64,000 bases of DNA from Desmodus rotundus (GCF_022682495.2 NC_071389.1:174654056-174718055); one strand, 5' to 3'. Shown: positions 48,929 through 60,029, counted from the first letter of the stretch. Notes: generated by a model from the sequence alone, not told the origin. Program-made: numbers and translations.

Positions 48929-49713
48929 GTGAGTATTTCTAGGAACTGATCCTTAACGAACTTTTACTTATGGTTGCGACATAGTTCTTGCTTTCAAATT
49001 CTGATGCTAATTTCTGAGCTGCAGCTAGAGGTTAGTTTTAAAAATTTAAATCTTAGGTAAAGGAAAGTTAAGCTTGAACACTGTAAGATTATCTTATATG
49101 AGAGTTCAGACCAATCATTTAATAGATAGGGTGTTAGGATTAGAGTCTTTTTCCTAAAAAATGTAATCAGAGGTGGAGAGTTTGACTTAACTAACAATTA
49201 AATGGACGGTAATAGAATATATACTGAACAAGAGACTACGAGAGTTTTGTAAATTTGAGATTGTACTTCCAAATTCTTTCCATTGTTATTATCTCACCAC
49301 CGTTTTCCTTTGGACAAGTTAGCTGTGGTTGTGTGTGAGGACGGCAGGGCAGTGGCAAAGGGGTAAAAGGCGTCCTGCATCGGGACACCCTTGTCAAAGG
49401 GGCCCTTGGTGTGTGTTGTCATTTTAACTTGGCAGTCTTTGTAAAAACAAATAATCATAAACATAGAATTTAGTGTAGCTTTTTATATATTTTATCGAAT
49501 CTGAAATTTTTATAACTGGAAAATGCCTTAAAATATGCTTGTCCAGTCTCTTCACTTTAAGGGTGAATAAATTGTGATCCAGCACTTTTGAATTTGAGGA
49601 GGACTAGAGCCTCACTCTTTTGCCTCCTAGTGCAATGAAACTTCCTTAATCACTTATCCTCTGTAGGATAAAGCATCATTCATAGAGGATATCTGTCAGT
49701 ATAGATGAGTAGA

Positions 49714-49797
49714 ACTTGATTGCCAAAATGAGTGGCATTGGACTGTACTTTGTGTACTTGATTGCCCAAGTGAGTGGCATTGGACTGTACTTTGTGT
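49714..49797 (+). repeat. 42-bp tandem duplication
   Basis: Two adjacent 42-bp units, each starting ACTTGATTGCC and ending GGACTGTACTTTGTGT; 40 of 42 bases match. Confidence 0.92.
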
Positions 49798-49799
49798 CT

Positions 49800-49990
49800 G
49801 GTGAGTCAAAAGTTGGGCTCTGGAGCAAGACTGGGATCTACCTGTGTGACCTTGGACAGTTTTATCTGCCAGTGCTCTAGCGTCACTTTTGGAAAATATA
49901 ATGGGGATAATAAATAACTCATGGGTTGCTATGAATCGAAAACAATTAATATCTATAATAGTATCTAGTACAATATAGTAAGCATAATTT
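49800..49990 (+). repeat. MIR-like remnant
   Basis: GGGCTCTGGAGCAAGACTGG, TGTGTGACCTTGGACAG and AATGGGGATAATAAATAACTC are in MIR order. Confidence 0.55.
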
Positions 49991-50553
49991 GTGGTGGTTC
50001 TCTTTTTTTATCAAATGGTGATAATTTTACTTTCTGAAATTGTTTCATTTTATTTATATTTCTTATACCCTTAAAGTTATTTTCAGAGATTAACTCATAA
50101 GTTCAGCTACCAAACAGATGAAAGAAAGAAATTTTTGAAACATCCATTTTTTAAAAATTAAAGTAACAGAATTATTCATTATTTTAACTTTATAACAGGT
50201 TCTGTGTTTAGGGATTATATAAATTTCTATTAATCCATTTTGTCTGTAAAATTTTGTATATAAAAAAAATTTTATGGCTCCCTGGGCTCATTAGATTTTG
50301 TCTAAATTACTCTGTGCAACCTCATCTATATATGAGAAGGTTTTCAGAAGTAATTTACTACTAGGCCAAACAGAATACAATACTTATCCTGTGAGGTTCT
50401 GTGTGGATCCAGGCCAATTTTTAGTTGGAAAGATCCCCAGAAGAAGTGTCTTTCTGGCCCCTCCGAAGGTTTGGCTGAGTCAGGCTGGACAACTCCTTTG
50501 AATCCTTGCGGCAGCTCCAGCCTGATGCCCGGAAGTCAGCTCTGTGGAACAGC

Positions 50554-50577
50554 GGCAGTGGCAGTGGCAGTGGCAGT
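50554..50577 (+). repeat. (GGCAGT)x4 hexamer repeat
   Basis: Four perfect GGCAGT units in EPS8 intron 7. Confidence 0.93.
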
Positions 50578-51188
50578 GGGGCACACTGACAAAACCCGAG
50601 AGATACCGCATCTGCCCCTTACCTCAGCCTCCCGTCTCAGCTCACCTCACCTATCTGGGCTTCCTAATAGCTGTGTTTCAGGTTCAGCTTGCTGTCGGTA
50701 GTGTGTACTGTAGCCAGATAGTAGCTACCTACGGTTAAAACAGCAGTTAACTTGCAAGATTTTATATGTATAAATTCTAATTATCTTAAAATACTTAATA
50801 GCTACTCATTAAGTTTCGTTAAGATTTAGGGATTTTTTCTATTTTTTTTTTGACAAGTATTCCATTTATGGGAAGTTAGGCCTGAAAGAAACAGCAATGC
50901 GGAATGTTTACTATTTTCCGCAGTTCTCTATATCAAACATAATGAGTCGTGATGATATATTAAGAACTGTATTTCCGTTAGTAATGATACATTTTTCCTG
51001 TTCCATCCATACAGTGTTTTTTAGTTCCTCTACTGTGACATACATGCACAAGTTTCTGTGTTCAGTAGTAGTTTGAACTTCCTCATACGACCCAGGAAGG
51101 AGTTCATGATAATGATCTCATGATTAACATCATGCTTTAGCCAAGTGAGCTGACTTAACATCTTGAATGCTTTTAAGACATTTATTCT

Positions 51189-51382
51189 GCCCTGGCTGGT
51201 GTAGCTCAGTGGGTTTAGTGCAGGCCTGTGAACCAAAGAGTCACCAGTTCAATTCCCATTCAGGGCACATGCCTGGGTTGTGAGCCAGGTTCCCAATAGG
51301 GGGCGCCTGAGAGGCAAGCACACATTGATGTTTTTCTCCTTCCCTTCCCCATCTCTAAAAATAAATAAATAAAAATTTAAAA
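51189..51382 (+). mobile_element. Ves SINE (sense), young
   Basis: Starts GCCCTGGCTGGTGTAGCTCA (pol III A box), has GTTCAATTCC (B box) at about 51247-51256, then a CT-rich body and an A-rich (TAAA)n tail. The perfect 14-bp target duplication AAGACATTTATTCT (51175-51188 and 51383-51396) shows a recent insertion. It is in EPS8 intron 7 in the sense orientation. Confidence 0.92.
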
Positions 51383-51960
51383 AAGACATTTATTCTTTAA
51401 TTTACAAGTTTCTGCAGATGTTTATACTTTTAAAGAATATGATTTAAAATTAACGAGCCTAGCATTGTGGGTTTTAAGTTTAATGACAACTAGAATTTTA
51501 AGAAACATTTTACTATCAAAATCCCCAAAGTGTACTGTAATCACAGTGTTGGAATATATAAAAATTAGAAGCTCTGTTGCATTAGAATTATTTGGCCACT
51601 ATTTATGAAGTAGGTGCTTAAATGTGGGTTTGTATTTCTTGGTTAGGAATTAGAGGGTGCTCAGTTAGGGTTGGTTTCATAGGCAGCTGACATAGGGAAG
51701 AGGGAATCTAGAGGGGAAATTACAGGTTAAAAGAAACATAAAGGTTGAAAGCAAGTACTGCTCAAATGCTTCTGTTAGTCACGGCAAGGATGGACGTCAC
51801 AGATGAGAGCAGAGTTTTGATTTTTTGATTTCGTATCCAAGGGAGGTGTTCCCTCTTGCAAGTGGTCTCTTTTCTAGTCGGTTGCTAGCCATTGTTTAAT
51901 TATCTATATTGGCATTACTTGAGCAACAGGTTGAAAGAGTTTCGATTCTTCTTTCTCTAG

Positions 51961-52034
51961 TTGAGAAACTAAGGCAGTACCATGGGCAGGAAGAAACGCC
52001 CGAGATGATGGCAGCCCGAATTGACAGGGATGTG
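51961..52034 (+). CDS. EPS8: EPS8 coding exon 8
   Basis: A 74-nt exon encoding F246 (split codon) to V270, reading EKLRQYHGQEETPEMMAARI then DRDV. The ETPEMMAARIDRDVQILN sequence across exons 8 and 9 is a strongly conserved EPS8-family signature. The acceptor is TTCTTCTTTCTCTAG and the donor is GTG|GTGAGTG at 52035. Relative to human EPS8 from memory, the P-to-L and E-to-G changes near the start are probably lineage substitutions. Confidence 0.94.
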
Positions 52035-53327
52035 GTGAGTGCGGCATGCATCTTTAGATCGTTGGCTTTATTTTAAACGAGGAAAAAATATTTACAAGGA
52101 AAATGAAGTTCATTAAATAAAGATGTTTCCTGGAAACTGTATTTTCTCTTTTTAGTGGTAGTTATGCCCTTTGAATTATTTTTCTTCTTGATTATTTTTG
52201 CCTTTATGGCAATATTTTAACTAGTAGACTTTATGCAGATCTTTAATGAATGATAAATAGGAGAATTAATATAGTCACTAGTTTACAAAGGAATTCAAAT
52301 GGAATTATAGGATTTAAAGATTTTTCGTTTTTGTTCATAATTTTAAGTTCATAATTGAAGTGTTTTTAATGTGTCTTACTGGAATTTATTGAAAATATTT
52401 GATAATGCCTGAAAGATAAAAGGAGTTAAGTGGTACTTTTAAAGTACCACTTTATATGTAAATTTTAATTTGTTACAAAGGATAAGGCTACATTTATTTT
52501 TATTTTTTCATAGTAATTTACTTGCAAGAAAGGCAGTGCCCTGTGATGTAATCACAAAATATGATGTCAGTATAACTACTTTTTATGCTATAATCATACT
52601 CAGTTGGAAACAAAAACTTAAGAATTTGAAGTTTGGAGTTTAATTTTTATATCACATTATTTATTGTACTTAAAAGTTCATTTAATCCCACTTTCTAGTT
52701 TTTAATTAGAAGACTGTAAAGTTTCACACATACTAGAGAAAGTCAACTAAGACTTACAGTATACAAGATAATCAAAACCGATCTGATGACCCCTGAAAGC
52801 ATAGTTCATCAGTAATTTTATTTTACCATGTAGAAAATCTTAATGCCCATTATTGTAGATCATCTATGTCTTTATTAGGTTATCACAGCATTTTATGTAT
52901 CTTTGATCCTATGACATAATATTGTTGGTGTTTCACTGGGACATTTATTAGAAAAACAAAAATGCTCAGTGCTTTATTAACAAAATGTTTCTTAGAATTA
53001 TTTTTCCTTAACTTTATGTGGAGAACACTATGAGAAAATCAGAGTAATTGAAAATAACTAATGATCTGAATAGATATTGTTGAATCTTTTCTTTGTGGTA
53101 TTGAAAAGAGAGCAAAATTAAACTAAACAAAAATGTAAATGTCAGACTTTGGCCATAGGTGTATTTAGTTCAATTCTCAGGATTGGTGATAAACTTGAAA
53201 TTTGCATGTAGGAAGTGTTTCTTTTTCTTTAATTTTTTAACTTTCTGATTTTCTCTTTACTGATTGTATATAGCCAAGGCAAAATATTGTTGTGTTTTAT
53301 ATTTAATTATATAATTTCTAATTTCAG
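52035..53327 (+). other. EPS8: EPS8 intron 8
   Basis: A 1293-bp AT-rich GT-AG intron, phase 0. Apart from a 25-bp inverted repeat at 52428-52452, nothing is recognised. Confidence 0.85.
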
Positions 53328-53454
53328 CAAATCTTAAACCACATTTTGGATGACATTGAATTTTTTATCACAAAACTGCAAAAAGCAGCTGAAGCATTTT
53401 CTGAGCTTTCTAAAAGGAAGAAAATTAAGAAAGGTAAAAGGAAAGGACCAGGAG
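53328..53454 (+). CDS. EPS8: EPS8 coding exon 9 (helical, lysine-rich)
   Basis: A 127-nt exon encoding residues 271-312 plus one base of codon 313. [20 protein letters not shown] begins a predicted helical segment, followed by [10 protein letters not shown] and a strongly basic [12 protein letters not shown] tail that could serve as a nuclear-localisation-like or lipid/actin-contacting patch (inference). The acceptor is AATTTCTAATTTCAG and the donor is GGAG|GTAAGT at 53455. If the intron were retained, the frame would stay open for about 74 further codons to 53675. Confidence 0.95.
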
Positions 53455-53564
53455 GTAAGTTGGATGATTTTTGCTTCTATAGTCCAATCAGAACTCCAGT
53501 GGTAGGCCATTTCTGCCCTTGTGACCTGCTCAGCAAAACTCCATGGACAGTGAACCAAGGGTCC

Positions 53565-53668
53565 ATTTATTATATTTTTTTCCATTACCATTTAATCCCC
53601 TTTCACCTAACAGCCCCTCCCCGCCTCTCCCCACCCCTGCAATCACCACACTGTTGTCCAAGTTTCCT
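53565..53668 (-). mobile_element. L1 3' end fragment, antisense
   Basis: TTTTTTTCCATTACCATTTAA followed by C-rich sequence and CACACTGTTGTCCAAG is the reverse of the bat-type L1 3' UTR also seen at 12404-12536. It begins 111 nt after the exon 9 donor. Confidence 0.7.
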
Positions 53669-54310
53669 TTTATAGTTTTGGGACAGCTATAGTTTTAGGG
53701 AGAGACTAAGATTCACCCAGGGAATAGTCCACTTTGGGTTCTGAGTTGGCTACAGTAAAGAAGGACACTAGGATTCTTGACCTAAATTAAAGAGACTCTG
53801 GGATTCAGGTAGTGGCTACATGTTTGGAGTTAATGTCTGGTAAAGAAAGTCATAGTTCTATTCTTGTCATATTTGGATTTATTTTATTGTAAATATTGAA
53901 CCTCATTGTTTTGTTAATAAAAGGATTGACATTTTGTTGAAATGTCAATGGATTTGAATTTTTTTATCATAATACTCCAAAAGTATATTCAAGTCATGTA
54001 CAAATAATTTTTGAGTGTGCTGTAGTTCAGCTATTTAAAAATGGCACCAAATTGTATACAATTATTATTATGGAACAAAATGCTATACACTGAAATATAT
54101 TAAAAAGTAGCAAATAAACATCCCTTTCATTTCCCATGACTTCCAGATGTTTCTCTAGCTTATATCTACATCATAAGCATGTGAGCTGTAGACTTGTCTT
54201 GCAGATGTGTATATCTGGAGGTACCTTACCTTTCTATATTCTGAAATTAAGTATTATTGCTACTGGTGTGAGGCAGTATTATGTCTCACACCACTTAGTG
54301 CTCCTGTATT

Positions 54311-54515
54311 TTAAGATTTTATTTATTTATTTTTAGAGAGCAGGTAAGGGAGGGAGAAAGAGAGGGAGAGAAACATTAATGTATGGTTGCCTCTCACATG
54401 CCCACTACTGGGTACCTGGTCCACAACCCAGGCATGTGCCCTGACTAGGAATTGAACAAGCGACCTTTTGCTTTGCAATCTGGTGTTCAGTCTACTGAGC
54501 CACACCAGCCAGGGC
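54311..54515 (-). mobile_element. Ves SINE (antisense)
   Basis: On this strand it reads from AGATTTTATTTATTTATTTT to GAGCCACACCAGCCAGGGC, with GCCCTGACTAGGAATTGAAC in the middle. The target duplication TGCTCCTGTATT (54299-54310 and 54516-54527) is perfect. Confidence 0.88.
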
Positions 54516-54689
54516 TGCTCCTGTATTCTTTATGAAGGATATGCTATCCTCTTGGTTACTGGGATTCAACACCGCAGATTCTTCTGTGACTCTATTCTCT
54601 AGTTTGTAGCCAACATTGACTTTATTTTTTCAAAGTCTCTTTTATCTACTTTTTTCCCTTTTCATTTTCATAGCCAGAATGTGCTTCAA

Positions 54690-55190
54690 ACTAGCATCAG
54701 TGTTTTTACCTAGCTTTCTAAGCAGTTATCAAGCTGCCAGTCTTACTCTGTGAAGATAGTTGTCTTAGGACAGTCACTTTCTTCTTCTGCTGAAAAGCAT
54801 GTTAACTCCATGTTCTCTTGCTTAAGTCCACTCTTTACTCACCCTGGCAGTCAAGGTCATCCACAGTCTAACCTTGATCTACTTTTCTATTCTCATGTTT
54901 CTTCATGTTTCTTTGTTTTAATGTTATAATTTCATGTACATGCAATTTCCTTTTCTCAAATTTTGCTTTTAATGTTTTTCTTATCAAATTGCTCTGGAAG
55001 AAAACTTTCCAGTCTCATTTTGAAAGCTACTTTCCCCATGAAACTTCTTTTAGGTATACAGTTCTCTATCTCCCAACCAGACACAGTTTCTTTTTAACAG
55101 CACTTGGTACATTCATGTCTTCTCTTAGATTTTAAGGGCCTTAAGAGTAGGGCTTGTAACTTACACATTTTTATAGTGTTCATAATAATA
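54690..55190 (-). mobile_element. L2-like old LINE fragment, antisense
   Basis: Contains CTGGCAGTCAAGGTCATCCA and, near the end, TTTTAAGGGCCTTAAGAGTAG, reminiscent of antisense L2. Weakly conserved. Confidence 0.4.
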
Positions 55191-55228
55191 AGCACAATGA
55201 CTGACATTTAAAAGGGCTACAGTATAAA

Positions 55229-57130
55229 GTTCCAGCCAAGATGGAAGTATAGGCAGAAACACTTTGCTTCCTCGCACAACCAAAAGAAGGTCAACAAGCA
55301 ATTTAACAACAAAGAACAATCACAACTGCCAGAAAAACATTTGCATGGAAGTCCAACAACCAAGGAGTTAAAAAAAACATTCATCCAGATGGTAGGAGGG
55401 GCAGAGATGAGCAGCCGGTCAGAGAGGATACACGGCAAGGCGGTGGCTGGTAGACTGTGCAAGGAATCCCGCATTTGCGTGCAGACAAACCCAGGGAACA
55501 GCAGGGAAGAGAGACAGAATATGACGCCCAGGGTTTCAGCATGGAAAATTAAAGACTCCCAGGCTGTAAAAAAATCTGTGGGGATTGCAGCAGCGGAAGG
55601 AACTCCCAGCCTCACAAGAGAGTTCACTGTAGAGACCCACAGGGTCCTAGAACGCACAGAAACCCACCCATCTTGTAATCAGCACCAGAAGGGCCCAATT
55701 TGCTTAAGGGTATCGGGGGAAGTGACTCAAAGCCAGTCTGCAGTGGAGCAAGTGGCATTGTTCCCTTTCTGACCCCTCCCCCACATACAGCATCACAAGG
55801 CAGCAAAGATGGTCCCTTCCCCACCCAGAGAATACCAATACCTAAGGCTCTGCCCCTTACTATGTAACGGTGCTCTGGGACAAAGAAACATGGCCCAAAT
55901 GAAAGAACAGATCAAAACTCCAGAAAAAGAACTAAGCAACAAGGAGATAGACAACCGGCCTGATGCAGAGTTCAAAACACTGGTAATCAGGATGCTCACA
56001 GAATTGATTGAGCTCAGTCACAAAATGAAGGAAGAAATGAAGGCTGTGCAAAGTGAAATAAAGGAAAATGTACAGGGAATCAACAGTGAAGGGAAGGAAA
56101 CCAGGACTCAAATCAATGATTTGGAACAAAAGGAAGAAATAAACATCTAACTGGAACAGAATGAAGAAACAAGAATGCAAAAAAATGAGGAGAGGCTTAG
56201 GAACCTGTGGGACAACTTTAAGTGTTCCAACATCCGAATTATAGGAGTGCCAGGAGAAGAGGAAGAGGAAGATATTGAAAACTTATTTGAAAACTTAATA
56301 CAGGAGAACTTCCCCAATCTGGCAAAGGAAATAGACTTCTAGGAAGTCCAGGAAACTCAGAGTCCCAAATAAGTGGGACCCAAGGAAGCACATACCAAGG
56401 CACATCAGAATTACATTACCCAAGATTAAAGATAAGGAGAGAATCTTAAAAGCAGCAAGAGAAAAGGAGACAGTTACCTACAGAGGAGTTCCCATAAGAC
56501 TGTCAGCTGATTTCTCAAAAGAAACCTTGCATGCAAGAAGGGGCTGGAAAGAAGTATTCCAAGTCATGAAAGGCAGGGACCTGCATCCAAGATTACTCTA
56601 TCCAGCAAAGTTATCATTTAGAATGGAAGGGCAGATAAAGTGCTTCCTAGATAAAGTCAAGTTAAAGGAGTTCATCATCACCAAGCTCTTATTATATGAA
56701 ATGTTAAAAGGACTTGTCTAAGAAATAGAAGATCAGAACTTATGAACAATAAAATGACAACAAACACAACTATCAACATCTGTACCTAAAAAACCAAAAA
56801 CAAATACTAAACAAACAACTAGAACAGGAAGAGAGTCACAGAAATGGAAATCACATGGAGAGTTATCAGTGGGGAGGGGTGGGGGAGAATGGGCAGAAAA
56901 GGTACAGGGAATAAGAAGCAGAATAGGTAGGCACAAAATTTACAGGGGGAGGTTAAGAATAGAATAGGCATTGGAGAAGCCAAAGAATTTATATGCACAA
57001 CCCATGGACGTGAATTTGGGGAGAAGGGATGCTGCAGGGGGGAGGGGAGTACAGGGTGGAGGGTGATAAAGCAGAGGATAAAAATTGGGACAACTGTAAT
57101 AGCGTAATCAATAAAATATTCTTTAAAAAA
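55229..57130 (+). mobile_element. HAL1-type (half-L1, ORF1-only) LINE, copy B
   Basis: A 1902-bp insertion in EPS8 intron 9, in the same orientation as the gene. It has an imperfect 15-bp target duplication (GGGCTACAGTATAAA at 55214-55228, GGACTGCAATATAAA at 57131-57145; 12 of 15 match). It starts GTTCCAGCCAAGATGG, carries ORF1 at 55890-56721 and a G-rich 3' UTR, and ends AATAAAATATTC plus a short A-run. As in copy A, ORF1 is followed directly by the 3' UTR with no ORF2. The less perfect target duplication suggests it is older than copy A (inference). Confidence 0.85.
55890..56721 (+). pseudogene. HAL1 ORF1 (L1 ORF1p-like), copy B, broken
   Basis: ATG at 55890 opens a frame to the first in-frame stop near 56148. 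The same frame then continues through the coiled-coil end and the RRM (NIRIIGVPGEEEEE, ENFPNLAKEIDF) to a second stop near 56340, and shifts frame at about 56360, where copy A has two extra bases. The C-terminal domain is then readable (ARRGWKEVFQVMKGRDLHPR) to the stop at 56721. The domain order is coiled coil, RRM, CTD, as in L1 ORF1p. Two stops and one frameshift make it non-functional. Confidence 0.85.
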
Positions 57131-57381
57131 GGACTGCAATATAAATTTATGGAATCTAATGAATTGGTGGTGCCTAAAGGCAGAGGAATGCATTTCCAAT
57201 GTCGGATCATCTTAATTTGTTACAGTCAGACTATGAGATGTGATAGAGTAAGTAGTAGCATGGTACCTGGTGTGATCACCAAACTTTACAGACATAAGTA
57301 TGTTCTTACTGTATTTTTTTCATTTTATGTATTTTTTGGCAATTTGCTCTCACCTACCCTTCCTCCTACTTATTTCTTTAG

Positions 57382-57470
57382 AGGGTGTTTTAACTCTGCG
57401 GGCAAAACCTCCACCCCCTGATGAATTTGTTGACTGTTTTCAAAAGTTTAAACATGGATTTAACCTTTTG
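57382..57470 (+). CDS. EPS8: EPS8 coding exon 10
   Basis: An 89-nt exon encoding E313 (split codon) to L342: [20 protein letters not shown] then KFKHGFNLL. The conserved [11 protein letters not shown] motif and the amphipathic [12 protein letters not shown] helix are typical of EPS8. The acceptor is CTACTTATTTCTTTAG and the donor is TTG|GTAAGTG at 57471. The exon lies only 251 nt downstream of the HAL1 insertion in intron 9. Confidence 0.94.
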
Positions 57471-57831
57471 GTAAGTGCAATTTATGTATAACTTAAAGAA
57501 ACAAATGAAAGAGATCAAAATCAAGCCAGGGTGTTGCTGATTAAAATGAGATAAATTGTTTCATAGATGTTTTTGTATATATGTTTTTATTTGCCTTTAA
57601 TCAGAAGATTATAAAACATGGATATCTAAGAGACATGATTTAAAAAAATGACTCCTTTTTTTTAAGCTAAATTTTCCTAATCTGGACTCACCCATGCTTA
57701 ATTAATATACTAATAAGTGAATCTAGGAGTAAAGAACTCTTCATCTGAGTCTGTGCTGGACGTTCTTGAATGTCTGTCTTTTGCTCAATTATGTCATAGT
57801 AATATGTTTGTCTGTTTTCTTAATGGTACAG
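57471..57831 (+). other. EPS8: EPS8 intron 10
   Basis: A 361-bp GT-AG intron, phase 0, AT-rich, with no repeat recognised. Confidence 0.85.
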
Positions 57832-57906
57832 GCCAAACTGAAGTCTCATATTCAGAATCCTAGTGCTGCAGATCTGGTTCATTTTTTATTTACTCCATTA
57901 AACATG
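57832..57906 (+). CDS. EPS8: EPS8 coding exon 11
   Basis: A 75-nt exon (25 codons, phase 0 at both ends) encoding residues 343-367: [20 protein letters not shown] then TPLNM. The acceptor is TTAATGGTACAG and the donor is ATG|GTAAGA at 57907. [15 protein letters not shown] is conserved through the EPS8/EPS8L family in the helical middle region. Confidence 0.95.
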
Positions 57907-58440
57907 GTAAGATTTTCTTAATTTAAGAAAGTAATCATTATTAGTATGTTTTTCAGCCCCAAGAGTCTGTTTAGATCACCTAGACAGTTTTTCTTTATTA
58001 CCTTACCATCTGTGTAAACACTGAGAATGTGAAATTTGAGAGTTTAAAACAGCTTTGGAAATCATGTATTTTAAACACCTTACTTTATAGCTGAGAACAC
58101 TTATGTCCCTGACAGAGCTAGGGAAATGAAAAGAACGAAAGATATATTGGATACTAGTGTTTCAGTAGATTCTAGTATAAACGTCTTGAGTGATATAGAC
58201 ATTTTCCTCTTTCTCACAAAGTAGGCTAGGCATCCAGAATGAATGGCTTTCCTCCATGATGTTGTTCCGAGACCCAGATTCTTTTCTCTGAGGTCTTCTT
58301 TTATCACCTGAGCTGTCTCTGCTTCAGTCGCTGTTCATTTGTTTATTTATTCAGCAAATACTAATTGACAGCCTGCTGTGTGCTTGGCATTATTAGTAGC
58401 TCATCAGGAACCAAACCGACATAAATTCTTACCCTCTCAG

Positions 58441-58512
58441 AACTTGTATTTTAGTTTACTATTAAACTTGTGTTTTAGTTTACTGTTAGAACTTGTATTT
58501 AGTTTACTATTT
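58441..58512 (+). repeat. Three diverged 23-26 bp tandem units
   Basis: AACTTGTATTTTAGTTTACT recurs three times with small changes (units near 58441, 58465 and 58490). Confidence 0.8.
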
Positions 58513-58605
58513 GTCTAGTAAACTATATAAATTTATAACTAACACAGTTCATGAAAAATAAATGCTATGTGAAAAAAATACAGCAGGGAAGGTGACCAGG
58601 GGGTG

Positions 58606-58608
<3 letters not shown>

Positions 58609-58638
<30 letters not shown>
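58609..58638 (+). repeat. (TG)n microsatellite
   Basis: About fifteen uninterrupted TG units in EPS8 intron 11. Confidence 0.95.
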
Positions 58639-58639
<1 letters not shown>

Positions 58640-59533
58640 CAGTCTTTGAATAGGGTTGGTGAAGGGAGCAACTCACTGAAAAGGTGTCATTTGGGCCAAC
58701 AAAGTGAGGAATGAGTCATGTGGATTTCTGAAGAAAGAGAGTTCCAGGCAGAACAGCGACTGCAAATGCTCTGAAATGATAACATGTAAGTCGTGTTCTT
58801 GGAATAAATAGGTATTGTGACTTGAACAGAGTAAGGGAGATCTCAGTTAGAAGGAGATGACGTCAACAAATTAGTAGGCGGACATACTTTGTTGGTCCTT
58901 ATAGGTGATTGTGAAACCTTTGACACTTTTGGAGGGGTTTCAACAAAAATGGATCATTCTGGCTGCAATATTTAGAAATTTGGGGGAAGAAGGGACTGAG
59001 GTGGATATTAAAACAATCCAGATGAGAGATTATGGGTTTTGGACCAAGTAATATTGGAGGTGATGAGAAGAAGTCAGATTGTGGTTATAAATCATAGAAG
59101 CAACACGATCTGGCGGGAGGTTGGATGTGCTGCACGAGAGCCAAGGATGTCACAAAGGTTTTTGGCCTAAGACTGGAAGGATGGACTGATTATTAACTGA
59201 GAGAGTGAAACCCGGGTAAAATAGGTTTTTGGAGGAAGATACGGAATTCCGTTTTAGTCATGTGCAGATTAAGATATATCCAGATGGAAAAACTTGAAGA
59301 CGTAGTTGAATATTTGAATTTGGAGTTCAGTGGAAAAATCGGGTCTGCAGATACAAATCTGAGGATCTCTACATTGCATAGGAGGCGTTAAAGCCACGAA
59401 GTTGGATGATGTCACCAAGGGAGTGATTATAGATAAAGAAAAAGAATAAGGACTGATTAAGCCTCAGGCTGTTTCAGTGTGAGGAGAATGGGAAGGACCA
59501 GCAAAGAATACTGAGAAGCAACTCAAGTTTATT
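58640..59533 (+). repeat. Ancient dispersed mammalian repeat, part 1 (split by L1)
   Basis: Landmarks such as TTGGTCCTTATAGGTGATTG, CATTCTGGCTGCAATATTTAG, AATCCAGATGAGAGATTATGG and TTTTTGGCCTAAGACTGGAAGG match a long non-coding repeat common in mammals; I cannot name the family reliably. The sequence continues at 60030-60130 (GGTGTTCTAGAAGCCAAATG) after the L1 insertion. Confidence 0.55.
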
Positions 59534-60019
59534 TTGGAAGCAACCTAAGTGCTCATCAGTACATGAGTGGATCAGAAAGCTGTGGTACATTTACACAATG
59601 GAATACTATGCAGCAGAATGAAAGGGAGTTGCTCCTACCCTTTGTGACAGCATGGATGGAACTGGAGAGCATTATGCTAAGTGAAATAAGCCAGTATGTG
59701 AAAGACAAATACCATGTGATCTCACCTAAAATTGGAACATAGTCAACAAAACAAACAAGCAAGCAAAATACAACCAGAGACATTGAAATAAAGAACACAC
59801 TGACAGTAACCAGAGGGGAGTGGGGGAGGGGAATAATAGGGGAAAGGTCATCAAGGAACATCTATAAAGGACACATGGACAAAGCCTAAGGGGGTAGGTT
59901 TCAGGGTGGGAGGAGGGGATGAGGGGGCAGGGGGACGTGGTGGTGTGAAAATGGAGACAACTATACTTGAACAACAAAATAAATAAGTAAGTAAGTAAAT
60001 AAATAAAAGAAACAAAATA
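59534..60019 (+). mobile_element. L1 3' end (sense), 5'-truncated
   Basis: Begins inside the ORF2 C-terminus (a frame fragment like HEWIRKLWYIYTMEYYAA is visible near 59565-59615), continues through a G-rich 3' UTR and ends in an A-rich (TAAG/TAAA) tail. It is flanked by CAAGTTTATT at 59524-59533 and 60020-60029. It sits inside an older repeat whose sequence resumes after the insertion. Confidence 0.82.
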
Positions 60020-60029
60020 CAAGTTTATT

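Larger units (their letters stand above)
48929..51960 (+). other. EPS8: EPS8 intron 7
   Basis: A 3032-bp GT-AG intron splitting codon 246. It holds a 42-bp tandem duplication (49714-49797), a MIR (49800-49990), four GGCAGT hexamers (50554-50577) and a sense Ves SINE (51189-51382). Confidence 0.85.
53455..57381 (+). other. EPS8: EPS8 intron 9
   Basis: A 3927-bp GT-AG intron splitting codon 313. It carries an antisense L1 3' end (53565-53668), a Ves SINE (54311-54515), an L2-like stretch (54690-55190) and a HAL1 element (55229-57130), so most of it is repeat-derived. Confidence 0.85.

Noticed and set aside
51189..51262. tRNA gene (A and B box present)
   Set aside because: The boxes belong to the tRNA-derived head of a Ves SINE with A-rich tail and target duplication. 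The cloverleaf is not maintained.
55341..55772. 143-codon + strand open frame upstream of HAL1 ORF1, copy B
   Set aside because: It is within the HAL1 5' region, and the aligned part of copy A reads in a different frame with no matching protein, so it does not look maintained.
59565..59620. Coding exon resembling an IYTMEYYAA peptide
   Set aside because: It is the degraded C-terminus of L1 ORF2 in a truncated L1, with stops before and after.
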